Assembly: GCA_913778495.1 (NCBI GenBank)
Contig: CAJYVD010000016.1
Location: 124,001-188,000, forward strand
Origin: an uncultured Pantoea sp.
GTDB lineage: Bacteria; Pseudomonadota; Gammaproteobacteria; Enterobacterales; Enterobacteriaceae
DNA length: 64,000 nt
Reading direction: 5' to 3'
Part shown: piece after piece, positions 28,039 through 38,155 of the stretch
How the letters are laid out: every line of letters starts with the position of its first letter
Position numbering within the stretch: the first letter of the stretch is position 1
Translations under genes and position numbers: made by a program
Notes under the pieces: model-generated
What the model saw: the letters and a program-made list of their open reading frames with translations, nothing else
Told to the model about the DNA's origin: nothing
Database searches by the model: none

Positions 28039-28065
28039 AAAAGGAGAGCCCAGGCTCTCCTTTTT
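28039..28065 (+). terminator. Intrinsic terminator of purC
   Basis: The 12-base arms AAAAGGAGAGCC / GGCTCTCCTTTT are exact complements around CA (effectively a shorter stem with a 4-base loop), ending in a T-run. It lies 20 bp after the purC stop. Confidence 0.9.
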
Positions 28066-28148
28066 CATTTTGGTGTAAAGCTGGTGATTGCGCCGTCACG
28101 CATCTAAAATCATGCCATCTGAGTTAATACGCCACAGGGAGCAAAAAC

Positions 28149-29012
28149 ATGCGCTGGCAAGGACGTCGCGAAAGCGACAATGTCGAAGATCGCCGTAATC
28201 AGTCATCCGCTAACCGGGGAGGACGCATTCCTCTGCCACGCGGCAAGGCGGGCATTATCATGCTGATTCTGGTCGCGGTGGCGGGTTATTACGGTTATGA
28301 CCTGACCCCGTTGCTGACCGGGGGCGAGGTGACATCGGGCAACCAACAGCAGTCGCGCAGCGCCAACCCGAATCAGGATGAGGCGGCAAAGTTTACTTCG
28401 GTCATGCTGGCGACGACCGAAGATACCTGGGACAAGTTGTTCAAACAGATGAACAAACAGTATAAGCCGCCGAAGCTGGTGATGTATCGCGGCGCGACGC
28501 GCACCGGCTGCGGCACCGGACAGTCTGTTATGGGACCTTTTTACTGCCCGGCAGACCAGACTGTCTATATCGACCTGTCATTCTATGACGAAATGAAAAA
28601 CAAGCTTGGGGCAGGCGGCGATTTTGCCCAGGGCTATGTCATTGCGCATGAAGTCGGCCACCATGTGCAGAAGTTGCTGGGCATTGAACCCCGGATACGT
28701 CAGATGCAGCAGGGGGCCAGCCAGACTCAGATTAATCAACTGTCCGTGAAAATGGAGCTTCAGGCCGACTGCTTTGCGGGCGTCTGGGGCCACTATATGG
28801 AACAGGAAAAAATCCTCGAAGTGGGGGATTTACAGGAAGCGTTAAACGCAGCCGAAGCCATTGGTGACGATCGTCTGCAGCAGAAAACCCAGGGCCGGGT
28901 TGTGCCGGACAGCTTTACGCATGGTACGTCCGCGCAGCGCTATACCTGGTTCAAACGCGGATTCGACAGCGGTAACCCTGGCCAGTGCGACACCTTTGCT
29001 GTTAAAGGATGA
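28149..29012 (+). CDS. ypfJ: Putative neutral zinc metallopeptidase YpfJ
   Basis: The 287 residues match E. coli YpfJ in length. The N-terminal 35 residues are hydrophilic and basic. A single membrane segment ([20 protein letters not shown]) follows, so the catalytic domain is periplasmic. The zinc motif HEVGHH lies in [16 protein letters not shown] near residue 165, and a likely third ligand in [34 protein letters not shown] is the family segment before it. The stop overlaps the tmcA start by 4 bp. Its physiological substrate is not known to me; the protease role is inferred from the motif. Confidence 0.9.
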   Translation: MRWQGRRESDNVEDRRNQSSANRGGRIPLPRGKAGIIMLILVAVAGYYGYDLTPLLTGGEVTSGNQQQSRSANPNQDEAAKFTSVMLATTEDTWDKLFKQMNKQYKPPKLVMYRGATRTGCGTGQSVMGPFYCPADQTVYIDLSFYDEMKNKLGAGGDFAQGYVIAHEVGHHVQKLLGIEPRIRQMQQGASQTQINQLSVKMELQADCFAGVWGHYMEQEKILEVGDLQEALNAAEAIGDDRLQQKTQGRVVPDSFTHGTSAQRYTWFKRGFDSGNPGQCDTFAVKG

Positions 29013-30976
29013 ACCTGAAAGCAGCGACCTGCGCCATGCAGGCCGCCGGTATACGGCGGCTGGCCGTGATCGGTGGCGATGCCGACTGGTGCCGGGACAC
29101 CGCGAGCTCGTGGAGCCAGACGCTGGAAGGCGACTGGCTTTGGCTGAGCGATAACCCGCCGGAAACCGTCACGCACTGCGCCCCGACCGCATTTCGCACG
29201 CTGCTGGGGCGCGAATTCCATCATGCCGTGTTTGATGCCCGTCAGGGGTTCCATGCCGAGGCGCTGGCGGCGCTGGCCGGAACGCTGACGGCCGGTAGCT
29301 GGCTGCTTCTGTTAGTGCCCCCCTGGGCGCGCTGGGCGCAGCAGCCCGATGCGGACAGCCTGCGCTGGGCTGATGTCAGCGAGCCGATTGCCACGCCCCA
29401 TTTTGTCCATCACCTGCAACGCCTGACGGAAGACGACAAGCAGGCGCTGTTACATCAGCAGCCGCAGCCGCTCGCGTTGCCCAACTGGTCGTCACGGCCG
29501 GCCTGGCACTGTCAGGCCGCAAGTCAGCAGCAAAGCATTCTGCAAGAGCTGGCGCATTTTTCCGCTGGCGTGGCGGTCATCACCGCCGCGCGCGGCAGAG
29601 GCAAATCGGCGCTCGCAGGCATGCTGGCGCGACAGAATACGCGCTGCCTGATCACCGCGCCGGCAAAAATTAGCACCACGGTGTTAGCCTCTTTCGCCGG
29701 AGAACATTATCGGTTCATGGCACCGGATGCGATTCTGGCGCTGCCCGACCCGCCCGAGTGTGACTGGCTCATCGTGGATGAAGCTGCGGCCATTCCCGCT
29801 CCGCTGCTCCATGCGCTGGTAGCACGTTTCCCGCGCGTATTGCTGGTAACGACCATTCAGGGTTACGAAGGCAGCGGCCGTGGCTTTATGCTCAAGTTCT
29901 GCGCTGAGCTGCAGCAGGTGCGCTACTTTACGCTGGATGAACCGCTACGCTGGGCTCGCCACGATCCCCTGGAACACTGGATCAACCAGGCTCTGCTGTT
30001 TGAGGATGCCGCTGAAACCCCGTCCCTGGAGGCGCGTGCGCCCCGGCGAGCAGAGGTGTGGGACTTCGCCGCCCAGCAGGCGGCTTACCAACTGCTGACC
30101 AGTGCGCATTACCGCACCTCACCACTGGATCTGCGTCGCCTGTTGGATGCGCCAGGCATGCATCTGTGGCTGGCGGGCGAGGTTCCGGCGCTACAGGGCG
30201 CGCTATGGCTGGTAGAAGAGGGCGGGCTGACGGATGAACTGGCGCAAGCGGTATGGGCGGGCCACAGGCGGCCGCGCGGTAATCTGGTGGCGCAGTCGCT
30301 GGCCGCGCACGCCGGGCTGACGGAAGCCGCCACGCTGCGCGCCTTGCGGATTAGCCGGATTGCCATTGCCGCACCTGCGCGCCGCCGGGGAATCGGCCAG
30401 CAGCTGGTGGCCGCCGCCTGCGCGGATGCCGCCGGATATGATTACCTCTCGGTCAGCTTTGGCTACACTGAACCTCTCTGGGCTTTCTGGCAAGCCTGTG
30501 GTTTTACGTTGGCGCGAATTGGCAGTCAGCGAGAAGCCAGCAGCGGTTGCTATGCGGCAATGGCCGTGCGGGGTCTTACGACGGCCGGCAAAGCGCTGCA
30601 GCAGAAGGCGGAGGGAAGCCTGGCCCGTGACTGGCCGCTGCTCAGACCGCATATTCCGCTGGACCTGCCGCTACCGGCAGCCTGCGACCAGACGTTTACC
30701 CGGCACGATGCCTGGCTGGCCGCCGGTTTTGCCTGGGCGCAACGCCCGCTGGAAGCGAGCCTGGCGGTACTTCAGCGGCTGGTTGGCATCAGCCAGCAGC
30801 CTTTGCCGCTCCTGCGACAGGCGGTGAACGCCGACACCAGCCTGGCTGAACTGGCTCAGTCTGCCCGGCTCAACGGACGCAAGACGCTGATTACGGCCTT
30901 GCGCGCTGAAGCCGCCGCTGCGCTACTGGCGTTACCCGGCAGAGAAGGCGAAGCGTTGCGCGAGCAATTGCAATAA
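29009..30976 (+). CDS. tmcA: tRNA(Met) cytidine acetyltransferase
   Basis: Makes N4-acetylcytidine at the wobble base C34 of elongator tRNA-Met, using acetyl-CoA and ATP or GTP. It has 655 residues, against 671 in E. coli. The order is an N-terminal domain, a RecD-like helicase module with Walker [15 protein letters not shown] near residue 195 and Walker [16 protein letters not shown], and a GNAT acetyltransferase region ([19 protein letters not shown]) near residue 455. A C-terminal tRNA-binding tail follows. It overlaps ypfJ by 4 bp, implying coupling. Confidence 0.95.
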   Translation: MNLKAATCAMQAAGIRRLAVIGGDADWCRDTASSWSQTLEGDWLWLSDNPPETVTHCAPTAFRTLLGREFHHAVFDARQGFHAEALAALAGTLTAGSWLLLLVPPWARWAQQPDADSLRWADVSEPIATPHFVHHLQRLTEDDKQALLHQQPQPLALPNWSSRPAWHCQAASQQQSILQELAHFSAGVAVITAARGRGKSALAGMLARQNTRCLITAPAKISTTVLASFAGEHYRFMAPDAILALPDPPECDWLIVDEAAAIPAPLLHALVARFPRVLLVTTIQGYEGSGRGFMLKFCAELQQVRYFTLDEPLRWARHDPLEHWINQALLFEDAAETPSLEARAPRRAEVWDFAAQQAAYQLLTSAHYRTSPLDLRRLLDAPGMHLWLAGEVPALQGALWLVEEGGLTDELAQAVWAGHRRPRGNLVAQSLAAHAGLTEAATLRALRISRIAIAAPARRRGIGQQLVAAACADAAGYDYLSVSFGYTEPLWAFWQACGFTLARIGSQREASSGCYAAMAVRGLTTAGKALQQKAEGSLARDWPLLRPHIPLDLPLPAACDQTFTRHDAWLAAGFAWAQRPLEASLAVLQRLVGISQQPLPLLRQAVNADTSLAELAQSARLNGRKTLITALRAEAAAALLALPGREGEALREQLQ

Positions 30977-31049
30977 ATCCACCAAGACATTCAAATATTC
31001 CCACTATCATCCTGCGCCCGGTGGCGTAGAGTAGTCGCAGGAGGTCGAT

Positions 31050-31730
31050 ATGACACTGAAATATGTAATTGTTCAGCAGCCCACCCAGGCTGCCCAGCTG
31101 TTTCTGCTTTATCATGCCGTTGGGGACAATCCCGACGCGATGGGCCAAATTGGCAGCTGGTTTGCCAAAACGTTTCCGGCGGCGCTGGTGGTGTCGGTGG
31201 GATCGCCGGGGCCGGGCGGTCAATGGTTTAACGAAGCCGGCCTGCATGATAAAAGCGAGCAGGCCTGTGTAGACAGCAGCATGCCGCAGTTTGTCGAGTC
31301 GGTGCGTCACTGGCAGCAGAAAAGCGGGGTGCGCCCCGAAGCCACGGCACTGGTGGGGTTTTCACAGGGGGCCAGCATGGTGCTGGAAGGCATCAAAGCC
31401 CACGACGATCTGGCTGGCCGGGCGATTGCCTTTAGCGGCCGCTTTGTGACGCTGCCGGAAAAGGCCAGCACGCGGACCACCGTGCATCTGATCCATGGTG
31501 ATTACGATGACCATATCCCGCTGATGCAGGCGCAACAGGCGGAACAGCGTTTAACCGCGCTGGGGGGGGATGTCACGCTGGATATCGTAGAGGATTTGGC
31601 GCATGCCATCGATCAGCGCAGTATGAATTTTGCGCTGCATCATTTGCAGTATACCGTGCCGAAACGTTACTTCGATGAAGCCTCAGGCGGGGCAAAACCT
31701 GGCGATGACGATGTCATTATGATGATGTAA
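31050..31730 (+). CDS. ypfH: Carboxylesterase-like alpha/beta hydrolase YpfH
   Basis: Cytoplasmic serine hydrolase of 226 residues, against 232 in E. coli YpfH. The nucleophile lies in LVGFSQGASMVL (GFSQG), the acid residue probably in HGDYDDHIPL, and the histidine in EDLAHAIDQRS. The C-terminal AKPGDDDVIMMM matches the E. coli ending. The ribosome site AGGAGG is six bases before the ATG. Esterase activity on short acyl esters is expected from the family; the natural substrate is unknown. It follows tmcA by 73 bp. Confidence 0.92.
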   Translation: MTLKYVIVQQPTQAAQLFLLYHAVGDNPDAMGQIGSWFAKTFPAALVVSVGSPGPGGQWFNEAGLHDKSEQACVDSSMPQFVESVRHWQQKSGVRPEATALVGFSQGASMVLEGIKAHDDLAGRAIAFSGRFVTLPEKASTRTTVHLIHGDYDDHIPLMQAQQAEQRLTALGGDVTLDIVEDLAHAIDQRSMNFALHHLQYTVPKRYFDEASGGAKPGDDDVIMMM

Positions 31731-31734
31731 CCGC

Positions 31735-31758
31735 GCGCCCTCGCGATGGCGGGGGCGC
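31735..31758. terminator. Convergent GC-rich hairpin between ypfH and ypfN
   Basis: GCGCCCTCGC pairs with GCGGGGGCGC (one T-G wobble) around a 4-base loop in the 35-bp convergent gap. There is no T-run on the plus strand. Confidence 0.5.
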
Positions 31759-31765
31759 ATGACCG

Positions 31766-31954
31766 CTATTTTTTCTTCGGCCAGTCGTCGTCCTCGTCCC
31801 ACTTGTCGTTGAAATCACGATGAGGCGGGAGATCGGGTTTGTTATCCATAAATTTTTTATGATCGATGCGTTTCAGATCTTTATAGACGTTCATTAACAC
31901 GCCCACCATCAGCAGGATCACCAGGATCCACCAGTAATCTTTAATAAACTCCAT
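31766..31954 (-). CDS. ypfN: Small membrane protein YpfN (UPF0370)
   Basis: A 62-residue protein matching E. coli YpfN (66 residues). A single N-terminal membrane helix ([17 protein letters not shown]) is followed by a highly charged cytoplasmic tail, [20 protein letters not shown]. The ribosome site AAGGAG precedes the ATG. It lies 22 bp downstream of dapE on the same strand, as in E. coli, and is probably co-transcribed with yffB-dapE. The function is unknown. Confidence 0.93.
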   Translation of the reverse strand: MEFIKDYWWILVILLMVGVLMNVYKDLKRIDHKKFMDNKPDLPPHRDFNDKWDEDDDWPKKK

Positions 31955-31976
31955 AGGCCCGCTCCTTCCCTCGCTG

Positions 31977-33104
31977 TCAGGCGATCAATTGTTCCATGAT
32001 GCGTTGATACATCCGACTCAGCATTTGTAAGTCTGATGCTTTCACGCATTCGTTAATTTTGTGAATCGTGGCATTCACCGGACCCAGTTCCACCACCTGC
32101 GAGCCCATACGAGCGATAAAACGTCCGTCAGAGGTTCCACCAGAAGTCTGCAACTGCGGCTTAATTTCATTATAGTGCGTAACGGCGTTGACCACGGCAT
32201 CAACCAGCTTGCCGCGCGAGGTCAGGAATGGCTGGCCGGAAAGCGTCCACTCAATGGTGTAACGCAACTGATGGCGGTCCAGCAGTTCTGCGACACGCTG
32301 CTGAATCAGGGTATCGGTGAGTTCCGTACTGAAACGGAAGTTGAACTGCACAAACAGCTCGCCGGGGATGACGTTGTTACTGCCGGTTCCCGCCTGTATG
32401 TTGGCGATCTGCATGCTGGTGGCCGGGAAAAAGGCGTTACCCTGATCCCATTCCGTGGCGACCAGCTCGTTAAGCGCCGGCAGAGCACGGTGCACGGGAT
32501 TATCCGCCAGTTGGGGATAGGCTACATGGCCCTGTACGCCATGCACGGTCAGGTTCGCGGTGATGGAGCCACGACGACCATTTTTCACGACGTCACCCAC
32601 GACTTCGTTGCTGGACGGTTCTCCGACCAGGCAATAATCCAGACGCTCGTTACGCGCCATGAGGCGCTCAACCACTTTTACCGTTCCGTTCGCGCCGCTG
32701 GCTTCTTCGTCAGACGTAATTAAAAAGGCCAGACGCCCCTTGTGATGAGGATGAACGGCGACAAACCGCTCGGCGGCAACAACCATGGCGGCCAGCGATC
32801 CTTTCATATCCGCTGCACCGCGGCCAAACAGCATGCCGTCGCGGATGGTGGGTTCAAACGGGGGATTAATCCAGCGGCTGGCATCGCCCGGGGGAACAAT
32901 ATCGGTGTGGCCGGCAAACGCCAGGGTTTCGCCTTCGCCGCGCGTGGCCCAGAAATTCAGCGTGTCGTTGATGTTCATGGTTTCGATGTGGAAACCTATC
33001 GCTTCCAGGCGTGCAATCAGCAGCGCCTGACATCCGGCGTCATCGGGGCTGAGAGAAGGGCGACGAATAAGCTGCTGCGTCAGCTCAATGACCGGACAAA
33101 ACAT
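31977..33104 (-). CDS. dapE: Succinyl-diaminopimelate desuccinylase
   Basis: Di-zinc M20-family hydrolase releasing LL-diaminopimelate and succinate in lysine and peptidoglycan precursor synthesis. It has 375 residues, as in E. coli. Zinc ligands and catalytic residues are visible in [41 protein letters not shown] (catalytic Glu) and [12 protein letters not shown]. The final histidine is in [14 protein letters not shown]. Its ATG lies two bases after the yffB stop, and the ribosome site GGAGAAG is inside yffB, indicating coupling. DapA of the same pathway is encoded at 25.2 kb. Confidence 0.97.
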   Translation of the reverse strand: MFCPVIELTQQLIRRPSLSPDDAGCQALLIARLEAIGFHIETMNINDTLNFWATRGEGETLAFAGHTDIVPPGDASRWINPPFEPTIRDGMLFGRGAADMKGSLAAMVVAAERFVAVHPHHKGRLAFLITSDEEASGANGTVKVVERLMARNERLDYCLVGEPSSNEVVGDVVKNGRRGSITANLTVHGVQGHVAYPQLADNPVHRALPALNELVATEWDQGNAFFPATSMQIANIQAGTGSNNVIPGELFVQFNFRFSTELTDTLIQQRVAELLDRHQLRYTIEWTLSGQPFLTSRGKLVDAVVNAVTHYNEIKPQLQTSGGTSDGRFIARMGSQVVELGPVNATIHKINECVKASDLQMLSRMYQRIMEQLIA

Positions 33105-33105
33105 A

Positions 33106-33474
33106 TTATGACTTCTCCTGAAGACGATTCTGGTAAAGAGATTCGCTGAAGCCCAGCAGCAGCGAGCCGTCGGGTGCGCGCAGGACAGGGCGCTTGATGA
33201 TAGCGGGCTGGGCCAGCATCAGCGCTTTTGCACTGGCGGCATCGGTGATGGCCTCGCGCTCTGCCTCGGGCAGCTTGCGCCAGGTGGTGCCGCGCGTGTT
33301 GAGCAGATCCTGATAGCCCAGTACGTCGATAAACTGCTGCAGCTGGTCATCGGTCAGGCCGTCAGCACGATAATCATGGAAGCGATAGTCCACGCCCGCC
33401 GCCTCTAAACAGCGACGTGCTTTTTTAATCGTGTCGCAATTTTTAATCCCAAACATGACCCACTGCGCGCTCAT
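33106..33474 (-). CDS. yffB: ArsC/Spx-family protein YffB
   Basis: A thioredoxin-fold protein of 122 residues, corresponding to E. coli YffB (118 residues). It opens with [20 protein letters not shown], where Cys13 is at the ArsC catalytic position but the C-terminal arginine context ([11 protein letters not shown]) differs from arsenate reductases. The biochemical role is uncertain; glutathione-dependent thiol chemistry has been suggested for the family. It is first in the yffB-dapE-ypfN operon. A structured region with a terminator-like hairpin lies 90-120 bp upstream of its start. Confidence 0.9.
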   Translation of the reverse strand: MSAQWVMFGIKNCDTIKKARRCLEAAGVDYRFHDYRADGLTDDQLQQFIDVLGYQDLLNTRGTTWRKLPEAEREAITDAASAKALMLAQPAIIKRPVLRAPDGSLLLGFSESLYQNRLQEKS

Positions 33475-33557
33475 CGCCTGCTCCTGTCATTAAAATCAGC
33501 TCTGGAGTTTACCATAGTGTGATCTGATGCAGCATCCGCCCGATCGCGCCTGTATCG

Positions 33558-33595
33558 AAAAATACCCCTCACAGAGGCGTTCTCTGTGAGGGGTA
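33558..33595 (-). terminator. Orphan minus-strand intrinsic terminator upstream of yffB
   Basis: TACCCCTCACAGAG and CTCTGTGAGGGGTA form a perfect 14-bp stem with a 5-base loop. On the minus strand it is followed by TTTTTC. No minus-strand protein gene ends here: acrD has its own terminator near 34000. In the 384-bp gap 33475-33858 the minus strand also shows two weaker hairpins, AATTAAG/CTTAATT (about 33643-33662) and AATGAT/ATCATT (about 33617-33638). The element may end a small RNA or attenuate yffB-dapE. Confidence 0.75.
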
Positions 33596-33804
33596 AACGG
33601 TTTCAGTTTCGTCTCTAATGATTTCGCGATTTATCATTTCTGAATTAAGAATTTCCTTAATTGTGATTTTTAGGCTACGTCCTGGTCAAAACCTCGTTAA
33701 AACCTGTCAGCTTAGGCCCTTGCTGAACTGTGCGTCAGCCAGCAAATCAGAAAATACTCAGCATTTTGTCGCCTTTGCCGATAGTAATGACAGGTGTAAA
33801 CGTA

Positions 33805-33833
33805 TTCACCAGGCGAAAAAAAAGGCGTAATAT
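33805..33833 (+). promoter_or_regulatory. Putative promoter of ypfM
   Basis: TTCACC (33805-33810) and TAATAT (33828-33833) are separated by 17 bp and lie 25 bp before the ypfM ATG. The spacing is optimal and the hexamers are fair matches to the sigma-70 consensus. Confidence 0.5.
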
Positions 33834-33858
33834 TGCCACTACAATAAGAGAGGGTTCT

Positions 33859-33921
33859 ATGATTGACACCGAAATGGGGAACTGGAAAGAATTCATCGAA
33901 GCGATGTTACGCAACAAGTAA
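33859..33921 (+). CDS. ypfM: Small protein YpfM (20 residues)
   Basis: The frame encodes MIDTEMGNWKEFIEAMLRNK, which aligns end to end with the 19-residue E. coli YpfM (GNWKDFIE core) and occupies the same place between yffB and acrD on the opposite strand. The ribosome site GAGAGGG lies about six bases before the ATG, a promoter is plausible upstream and a T-rich terminator follows. Conservation of this GNWKxFIE motif over a short frame argues strongly for a real peptide. It is amphipathic; its function is unknown. Confidence 0.88.
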   Translation: MIDTEMGNWKEFIEAMLRNK

Positions 33922-33982
33922 CACGTGAAGAGAAAAGCAGGGCACTTTCCCCTCTGCTGTAATTCTGACCACACACACGAAT

Positions 33983-34017
33983 AAAACGGCCGCTGCGAAC
34001 AGAGGCCGTTTTTTTTT
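33983..34017. terminator. Bidirectional terminator between ypfM and acrD
   Basis: AAAACGGCC / GGCCGTTTT form a 9-bp stem around a 12-base loop, with nine T residues on the plus strand and TTTTATT on the minus strand. It serves both ypfM (plus) and acrD (minus). Confidence 0.85.
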
Positions 34018-34051
34018 GCCTGATTGAGGCGCCGTCAGGAAAGCGGGTTAA

Positions 34052-37000
34052 TCAGTCCCGATGCTTCTCTTTCAGGGGGAAGCGGCGACGCACCAGCACA
34101 AAGAACAGCGGCACAAACAGAATGGCCAGAATCGTGGCGGAAATCATCCCGCCCATCACGCCGGTTCCCACCGAATGCTGGCTGCCTGACCCCGCGCCGC
34201 TGCTGATCGCCATCGGCAGCACCCCGAAGATGAAGGCCAGCGACGTCATCAGGATCGGCCGCAGACGCTGGCGTGAGGCCGCCAGCGTCGATTCAATCAG
34301 CTCGCCGCCCTTGCTGTTTAGTTCGTTGGCAAACTCGACAATCAGGATGGCGTTCTTGGCCGAAAGCCCGACCACGGTCAGCAAGCCCACCTGGAAATAG
34401 ACGTCGTTCTCCAGCCCGCGCGTCCAGGTGGCAATCAGCGCACCGATCACGCCAAGCGGCACGACAAGCATGACAGAGAACGGGATCGACCAGCTTTCAT
34501 ACAGGGCTGCCAGGCAGAGGAAGACAACCAGCAGTGAAACCACGTACAGCGCGGGTGCCTGAGAGCCCGATAACCGCTCCTGATAGGATGCCCCCGTCCA
34601 CTGGAAACCCACGCCAAGCGGCAGGGATTCGACCAGTTTCTCCATTTCATTCATCGCTGTACCGCTACTCACGCCCTCTGCGGCTTCCCCCACGATTTCC
34701 AGAGAGGAGTAGCCGTTATAGCGTTCCAGACGCGGTGAACCGGTTTGCCAGCGGCTGGTGGCAAATGCCGAGAAGGGCACCATGGTGCCACTGCTGTTAC
34801 GCACGTACCATTTATCGACATCGCCGGGCAGCATGCGATAGGGCGCATCAGCCTGTACATACACTTTTTTCACCCGCCCACGATCCAGAAAGTCATTCAC
34901 GTAGCTCGAGCCCCATGCGGTGGCCAGCGTGTCGTTAATGGTATCCAGTGAAACGCCCAGCGCCTGAGCTTTGCGCTCATCAATATCAATTTGTAACTGT
35001 GGGCTGTCATCCAGGCCGTTGTGACGAACGCGAGACAAAAGCTTATCTTTACTGGCCTTGTCGAGCAGAATGTCGCGCATCGCCATGAGCTTGTCATGCC
35101 CGATGCCGCCGTGATCCTGTATTTCCAGGTCAAAACCCGATGAGCTGCCCAACCCGGTAATTGCCGGCGGGCTGCTCGCAATAACCATGGCCTCATTGAT
35201 GTGTTTGAAGGCTTTTCCGGCACGTTTAATGATGGCGAATGAGGTGCGATCGGCCCCGGGTCTGTCACCCCAGTCTTTCAAACGAATAAACAGACGCGCG
35301 ACGTTCTGCCCGTTCCCGCCGGGGCCGGAACCGATCGTTGAGAAGACCGACAGCACGTTATCTTTCTCTTTGGTCAGATAGTATTTTTCAACTTTTGCCA
35401 CCACCGCTGAAGTCTGATCCATGCTGGAACCGGCGGGCAACTGGACCTGGGTCAAAATCATGCCCCGATCTTCCTGCGGCAAAAACGACGAAGGCAGATG
35501 AAGAAACAGGAACGCCATGATGCCAATTAACCCCACATACAGCAGCAGCCAGCGGCCGCCCGTGCGCAGAATGTGGGCGACACCGCGTTGGTAACGGTCG
35601 GCATTGCGGTTGAAGTGGTAGTTAAACCAGCGGAAGAAGCCGCGCTCGCCGTGGTGTTCTCCTTTGGCGATGGGTTTGAGCAGCGTGGCACACAGGGCGG
35701 GCGTCAGGATCATCGCGACCAACACCGACAGGATCATGGCGGAGACAATGGTCACCGAAAACTGGCGGTAGATTGCCCCGACGGTGCCGCAAAAAAAGGC
35801 CATAGGAATAAATACGGCGGAGAGTACCAGCGCAATTCCGACCAGTGCCCCCTGGATTTGCCCCATCGATTTGCGGGTGGCAGCGCGCGGCGAGATCCCT
35901 TCCTCGCTCATGATACGTTCAACGTTCTCGACGACCACAATCGCATCGTCCACCAGCAAACCAATCGCCAGCACCATAGCGAACATGGTCAGGGTGTTGA
36001 TGCTGTAGCCGAAGGCAAAGATGACACAAAAGGTGCCAAGCAGCACGACGGGCACTGCGATGGTGGGAATTAAGGTAGCCCGGAAGTTCTGCATAAACAG
36101 ATACATCACGCCAAATACCAGCAGAATAGCTTCCAGCAGGGTTTTGACCACGTCGGTGATAGAGGCTTTAACAAAGGGCGTGGTTTCATACGCGATTTTC
36201 GCTTCCAGCCCGTGCGGAAAATAGTGTGATAACTCATCCAGCCGCGCCCGCACCAGTTTATCGGTGTTCATCTCGTTGGCACCGGAGGCCAGTTTGATGC
36301 CCAGGCCCGAGGCAGCCTGGCCATTGTAGCGGCTGAGGTTGTCATATTTTTCAGCACCGAGTGCCACCGTCGCGACATCGCCCAGCGTGACCACCGAGCC
36401 ATCGGGATTATTCTTCAGGGTGATGGCTTTAAACTGATCGGGGGTTTGCAACATCGACTGCGCGTTCACCGTGGCGTTCAGCGCCTGATTATTGACAGCC
36501 GGTAAACCGCCTACCTGGCCCACGGCCACCTGGGTATTCTGGGATTTAATGGCATTGACCACATCATCGGTGGTCAGGGCATAGGCGGTCAGCTTGTAGG
36601 GATCGAGCCAGATGCGCATAGCATATTGCGTACCGTAGGCATCCACTTGACCCACTCCATCAATACGGCTTAAGGGCTCCTGAATATTACTGGCGACATA
36701 ATCAGCAATATCTTGTTTGTTCATGCTGCCGTCAGTGGAGACAAACGCCACCATCAAAATGTTACTGTCGCCGGTTTTATTGACGGTTACACCTTGTGAC
36801 TGCACCGGTTGAGGTAACTGGCGTAGGGCCGACTGCAACTGATTCTGAACCTGCTGGCGGGCTTCATCGGGATTGGTACCTGCGGTAAAGGTGAGGGTGA
36901 TTTGCGCCTGTCCGGTATTGCTGCTGTTGGAGGACATATACATCAGGTTATCGATACCGGTCATGTTCTGTTCGATAACCTGGGTGACGGTATTTTCCAG

Positions 37001-37168
37001 CGTTTGCGCAGAGGCGCCGGGATAAGTAGCGGTAATACGCACGTTGGGTGGCGCGAGATCGGGATATTGCTCAACAGGAAGTGTAATAATGGCGAGCGTG
37101 CCGCAAAGACACAATAAAATAGCCAAAACCCAGGCGAAAATTGGGCGGTCGATAAAGAAATTCGACAT
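34052..37168 (-). CDS. acrD: RND multidrug efflux permease AcrD
   Basis: Inner-membrane proton-driven pump of the HAE1 family. In E. coli it exports aminoglycosides and other hydrophilic drugs with AcrA and TolC. The start is ATG 37168 ([20 protein letters not shown]), with AGGAG about 11 bases upstream, giving 1038 residues against 1037 in E. coli. An ATG at 37252 would add 28 atypical residues. Twelve membrane helices and two large periplasmic loops are expected. The proton-relay aspartates are in [18 protein letters not shown]. It is beside ypfM and narPQ as in the E. coli acrD-narQ order. AcrD rather than AcrB is supported by position and by close sequence similarity. Confidence 0.94.
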   Translation of the reverse strand: MSNFFIDRPIFAWVLAILLCLCGTLAIITLPVEQYPDLAPPNVRITATYPGASAQTLENTVTQVIEQNMTGIDNLMYMSSNSSNTGQAQITLTFTAGTNPDEARQQVQNQLQSALRQLPQPVQSQGVTVNKTGDSNILMVAFVSTDGSMNKQDIADYVASNIQEPLSRIDGVGQVDAYGTQYAMRIWLDPYKLTAYALTTDDVVNAIKSQNTQVAVGQVGGLPAVNNQALNATVNAQSMLQTPDQFKAITLKNNPDGSVVTLGDVATVALGAEKYDNLSRYNGQAASGLGIKLASGANEMNTDKLVRARLDELSHYFPHGLEAKIAYETTPFVKASITDVVKTLLEAILLVFGVMYLFMQNFRATLIPTIAVPVVLLGTFCVIFAFGYSINTLTMFAMVLAIGLLVDDAIVVVENVERIMSEEGISPRAATRKSMGQIQGALVGIALVLSAVFIPMAFFCGTVGAIYRQFSVTIVSAMILSVLVAMILTPALCATLLKPIAKGEHHGERGFFRWFNYHFNRNADRYQRGVAHILRTGGRWLLLYVGLIGIMAFLFLHLPSSFLPQEDRGMILTQVQLPAGSSMDQTSAVVAKVEKYYLTKEKDNVLSVFSTIGSGPGGNGQNVARLFIRLKDWGDRPGADRTSFAIIKRAGKAFKHINEAMVIASSPPAITGLGSSSGFDLEIQDHGGIGHDKLMAMRDILLDKASKDKLLSRVRHNGLDDSPQLQIDIDERKAQALGVSLDTINDTLATAWGSSYVNDFLDRGRVKKVYVQADAPYRMLPGDVDKWYVRNSSGTMVPFSAFATSRWQTGSPRLERYNGYSSLEIVGEAAEGVSSGTAMNEMEKLVESLPLGVGFQWTGASYQERLSGSQAPALYVVSLLVVFLCLAALYESWSIPFSVMLVVPLGVIGALIATWTRGLENDVYFQVGLLTVVGLSAKNAILIVEFANELNSKGGELIESTLAASRQRLRPILMTSLAFIFGVLPMAISSGAGSGSQHSVGTGVMGGMISATILAILFVPLFFVLVRRRFPLKEKHRD

Positions 37169-37333
37169 TGAACCGACACTCCTCACTGCTTTTATTATTA
37201 ATATGAGCGATGCAGCGCGTGACGCACAGAAAAATCCACGCAAACCACGCACGGGTAGGACTCTACTTTACGTGCGAGGCGGGTTTGAAAAGTGGAGAAA
37301 TTATAGAGAATGTGTAAGTTTGCGCGTTTTTTA

Positions 37334-37966
37334 TCAACTGTTTCGGCGCTCAATCCACATAATTGTTGCAGCAACGCGTGAACGGACATCAAGTTTGCGC
37401 AGGACATTACGAATGTGGACCTTCACCGTTTCTTCCGAGATATGAAGTGCATGAGCCACTTCTTTATTGGACAAGCCCCGCGCCACTTCCTGCATCACGC
37501 CGCGTTCGCGTTCGGTCAGCAAGCGGAAGGGATCGTCACTGTTATGTCGCATGGACAGAGCGTGCCTTACCGCATCGCTAAACACCGTCTCACCCTGTAG
37601 GGCCTGCATGATCTGGCGCAACAAGATTTCGGGCTCGCTGTCTTTAAGTAAGTAGCCGTCCGCTCCCGCATCCACCAGGGCGTATATGTCACTGCGCGCG
37701 TCAGAGACCGTCAGCACCAGAATACGTGAGCTGATGCCTTCATGACGAAGCGCTTTTAACGTATCCAGCCCTGACATCCCTTTCATGTTGAGATCGAGCA
37801 GGATGATATCCGGTGTCAGACGGCGGGCTTCCGCCAGCGCTTCAGTCCCGTTGCTGGCTTCAGCGATGACCTGCAACTGCGGCTCCAGCGCCAGTAGCTG
37901 GCGGATGCCACGGCGCATAAGGGGATGATCGTCCACGATCATCATGGTTAAAGCAGGTTGTGTCAT
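37334..37966 (-). CDS. narP: Nitrate/nitrite response regulator NarP
   Basis: A NarL/FixJ-type regulator of 210 residues. The receiver domain has acidic pocket residues Asp12 and Asp13 and phosphoacceptor Asp58 (IILLDLNMKGMSGLD), with Lys in GYLLKDSEPEILL. The C-terminal LuxR-type helix-turn-helix reads LTERERGVMQEVARGLSNKE and HISEETVKVHIRNVLRKLDV. The sequence is nearer NarP than NarL (MRRGIRQLLALEP, RVAATIMWIERR). It lies 190 bp downstream of narQ on the same strand. In E. coli narP is far from narQ, so here the cognate pair is co-located. Confidence 0.9.
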   Translation of the reverse strand: MTQPALTMMIVDDHPLMRRGIRQLLALEPQLQVIAEASNGTEALAEARRLTPDIILLDLNMKGMSGLDTLKALRHEGISSRILVLTVSDARSDIYALVDAGADGYLLKDSEPEILLRQIMQALQGETVFSDAVRHALSMRHNSDDPFRLLTERERGVMQEVARGLSNKEVAHALHISEETVKVHIRNVLRKLDVRSRVAATIMWIERRNS

Positions 37967-38155
37967 GTTAGCTCCCTGTGCCCTGAATGTCAGACTGCGG
38001 TAAGGGCAGTACGAACGATCGGCTTTCCAGACCGTTCCAGAATAGTGATGCGCAGAATGTTGATTGTAATGGTTAATTCTGCCTTCAGGTGTTGATCTGC
38101 CACATCTCGCACGATCTCAGGAGGTGATTAAAATACACAATGGCGTGTAACAGCA

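Noticed and set aside
32061-32723. Open frame of 220 codons on the plus strand
   Set aside because: It lies antisense within dapE, whose catalytic motifs are intact. It is a shadow of the GC-rich coding sequence.
33563-33595. NarL/NarP heptamers TACCCCT and AGGGGTA near narP-narQ
   Set aside because: They are simply the arms of the terminator stem and are too far apart for the 7-2-7 arrangement.
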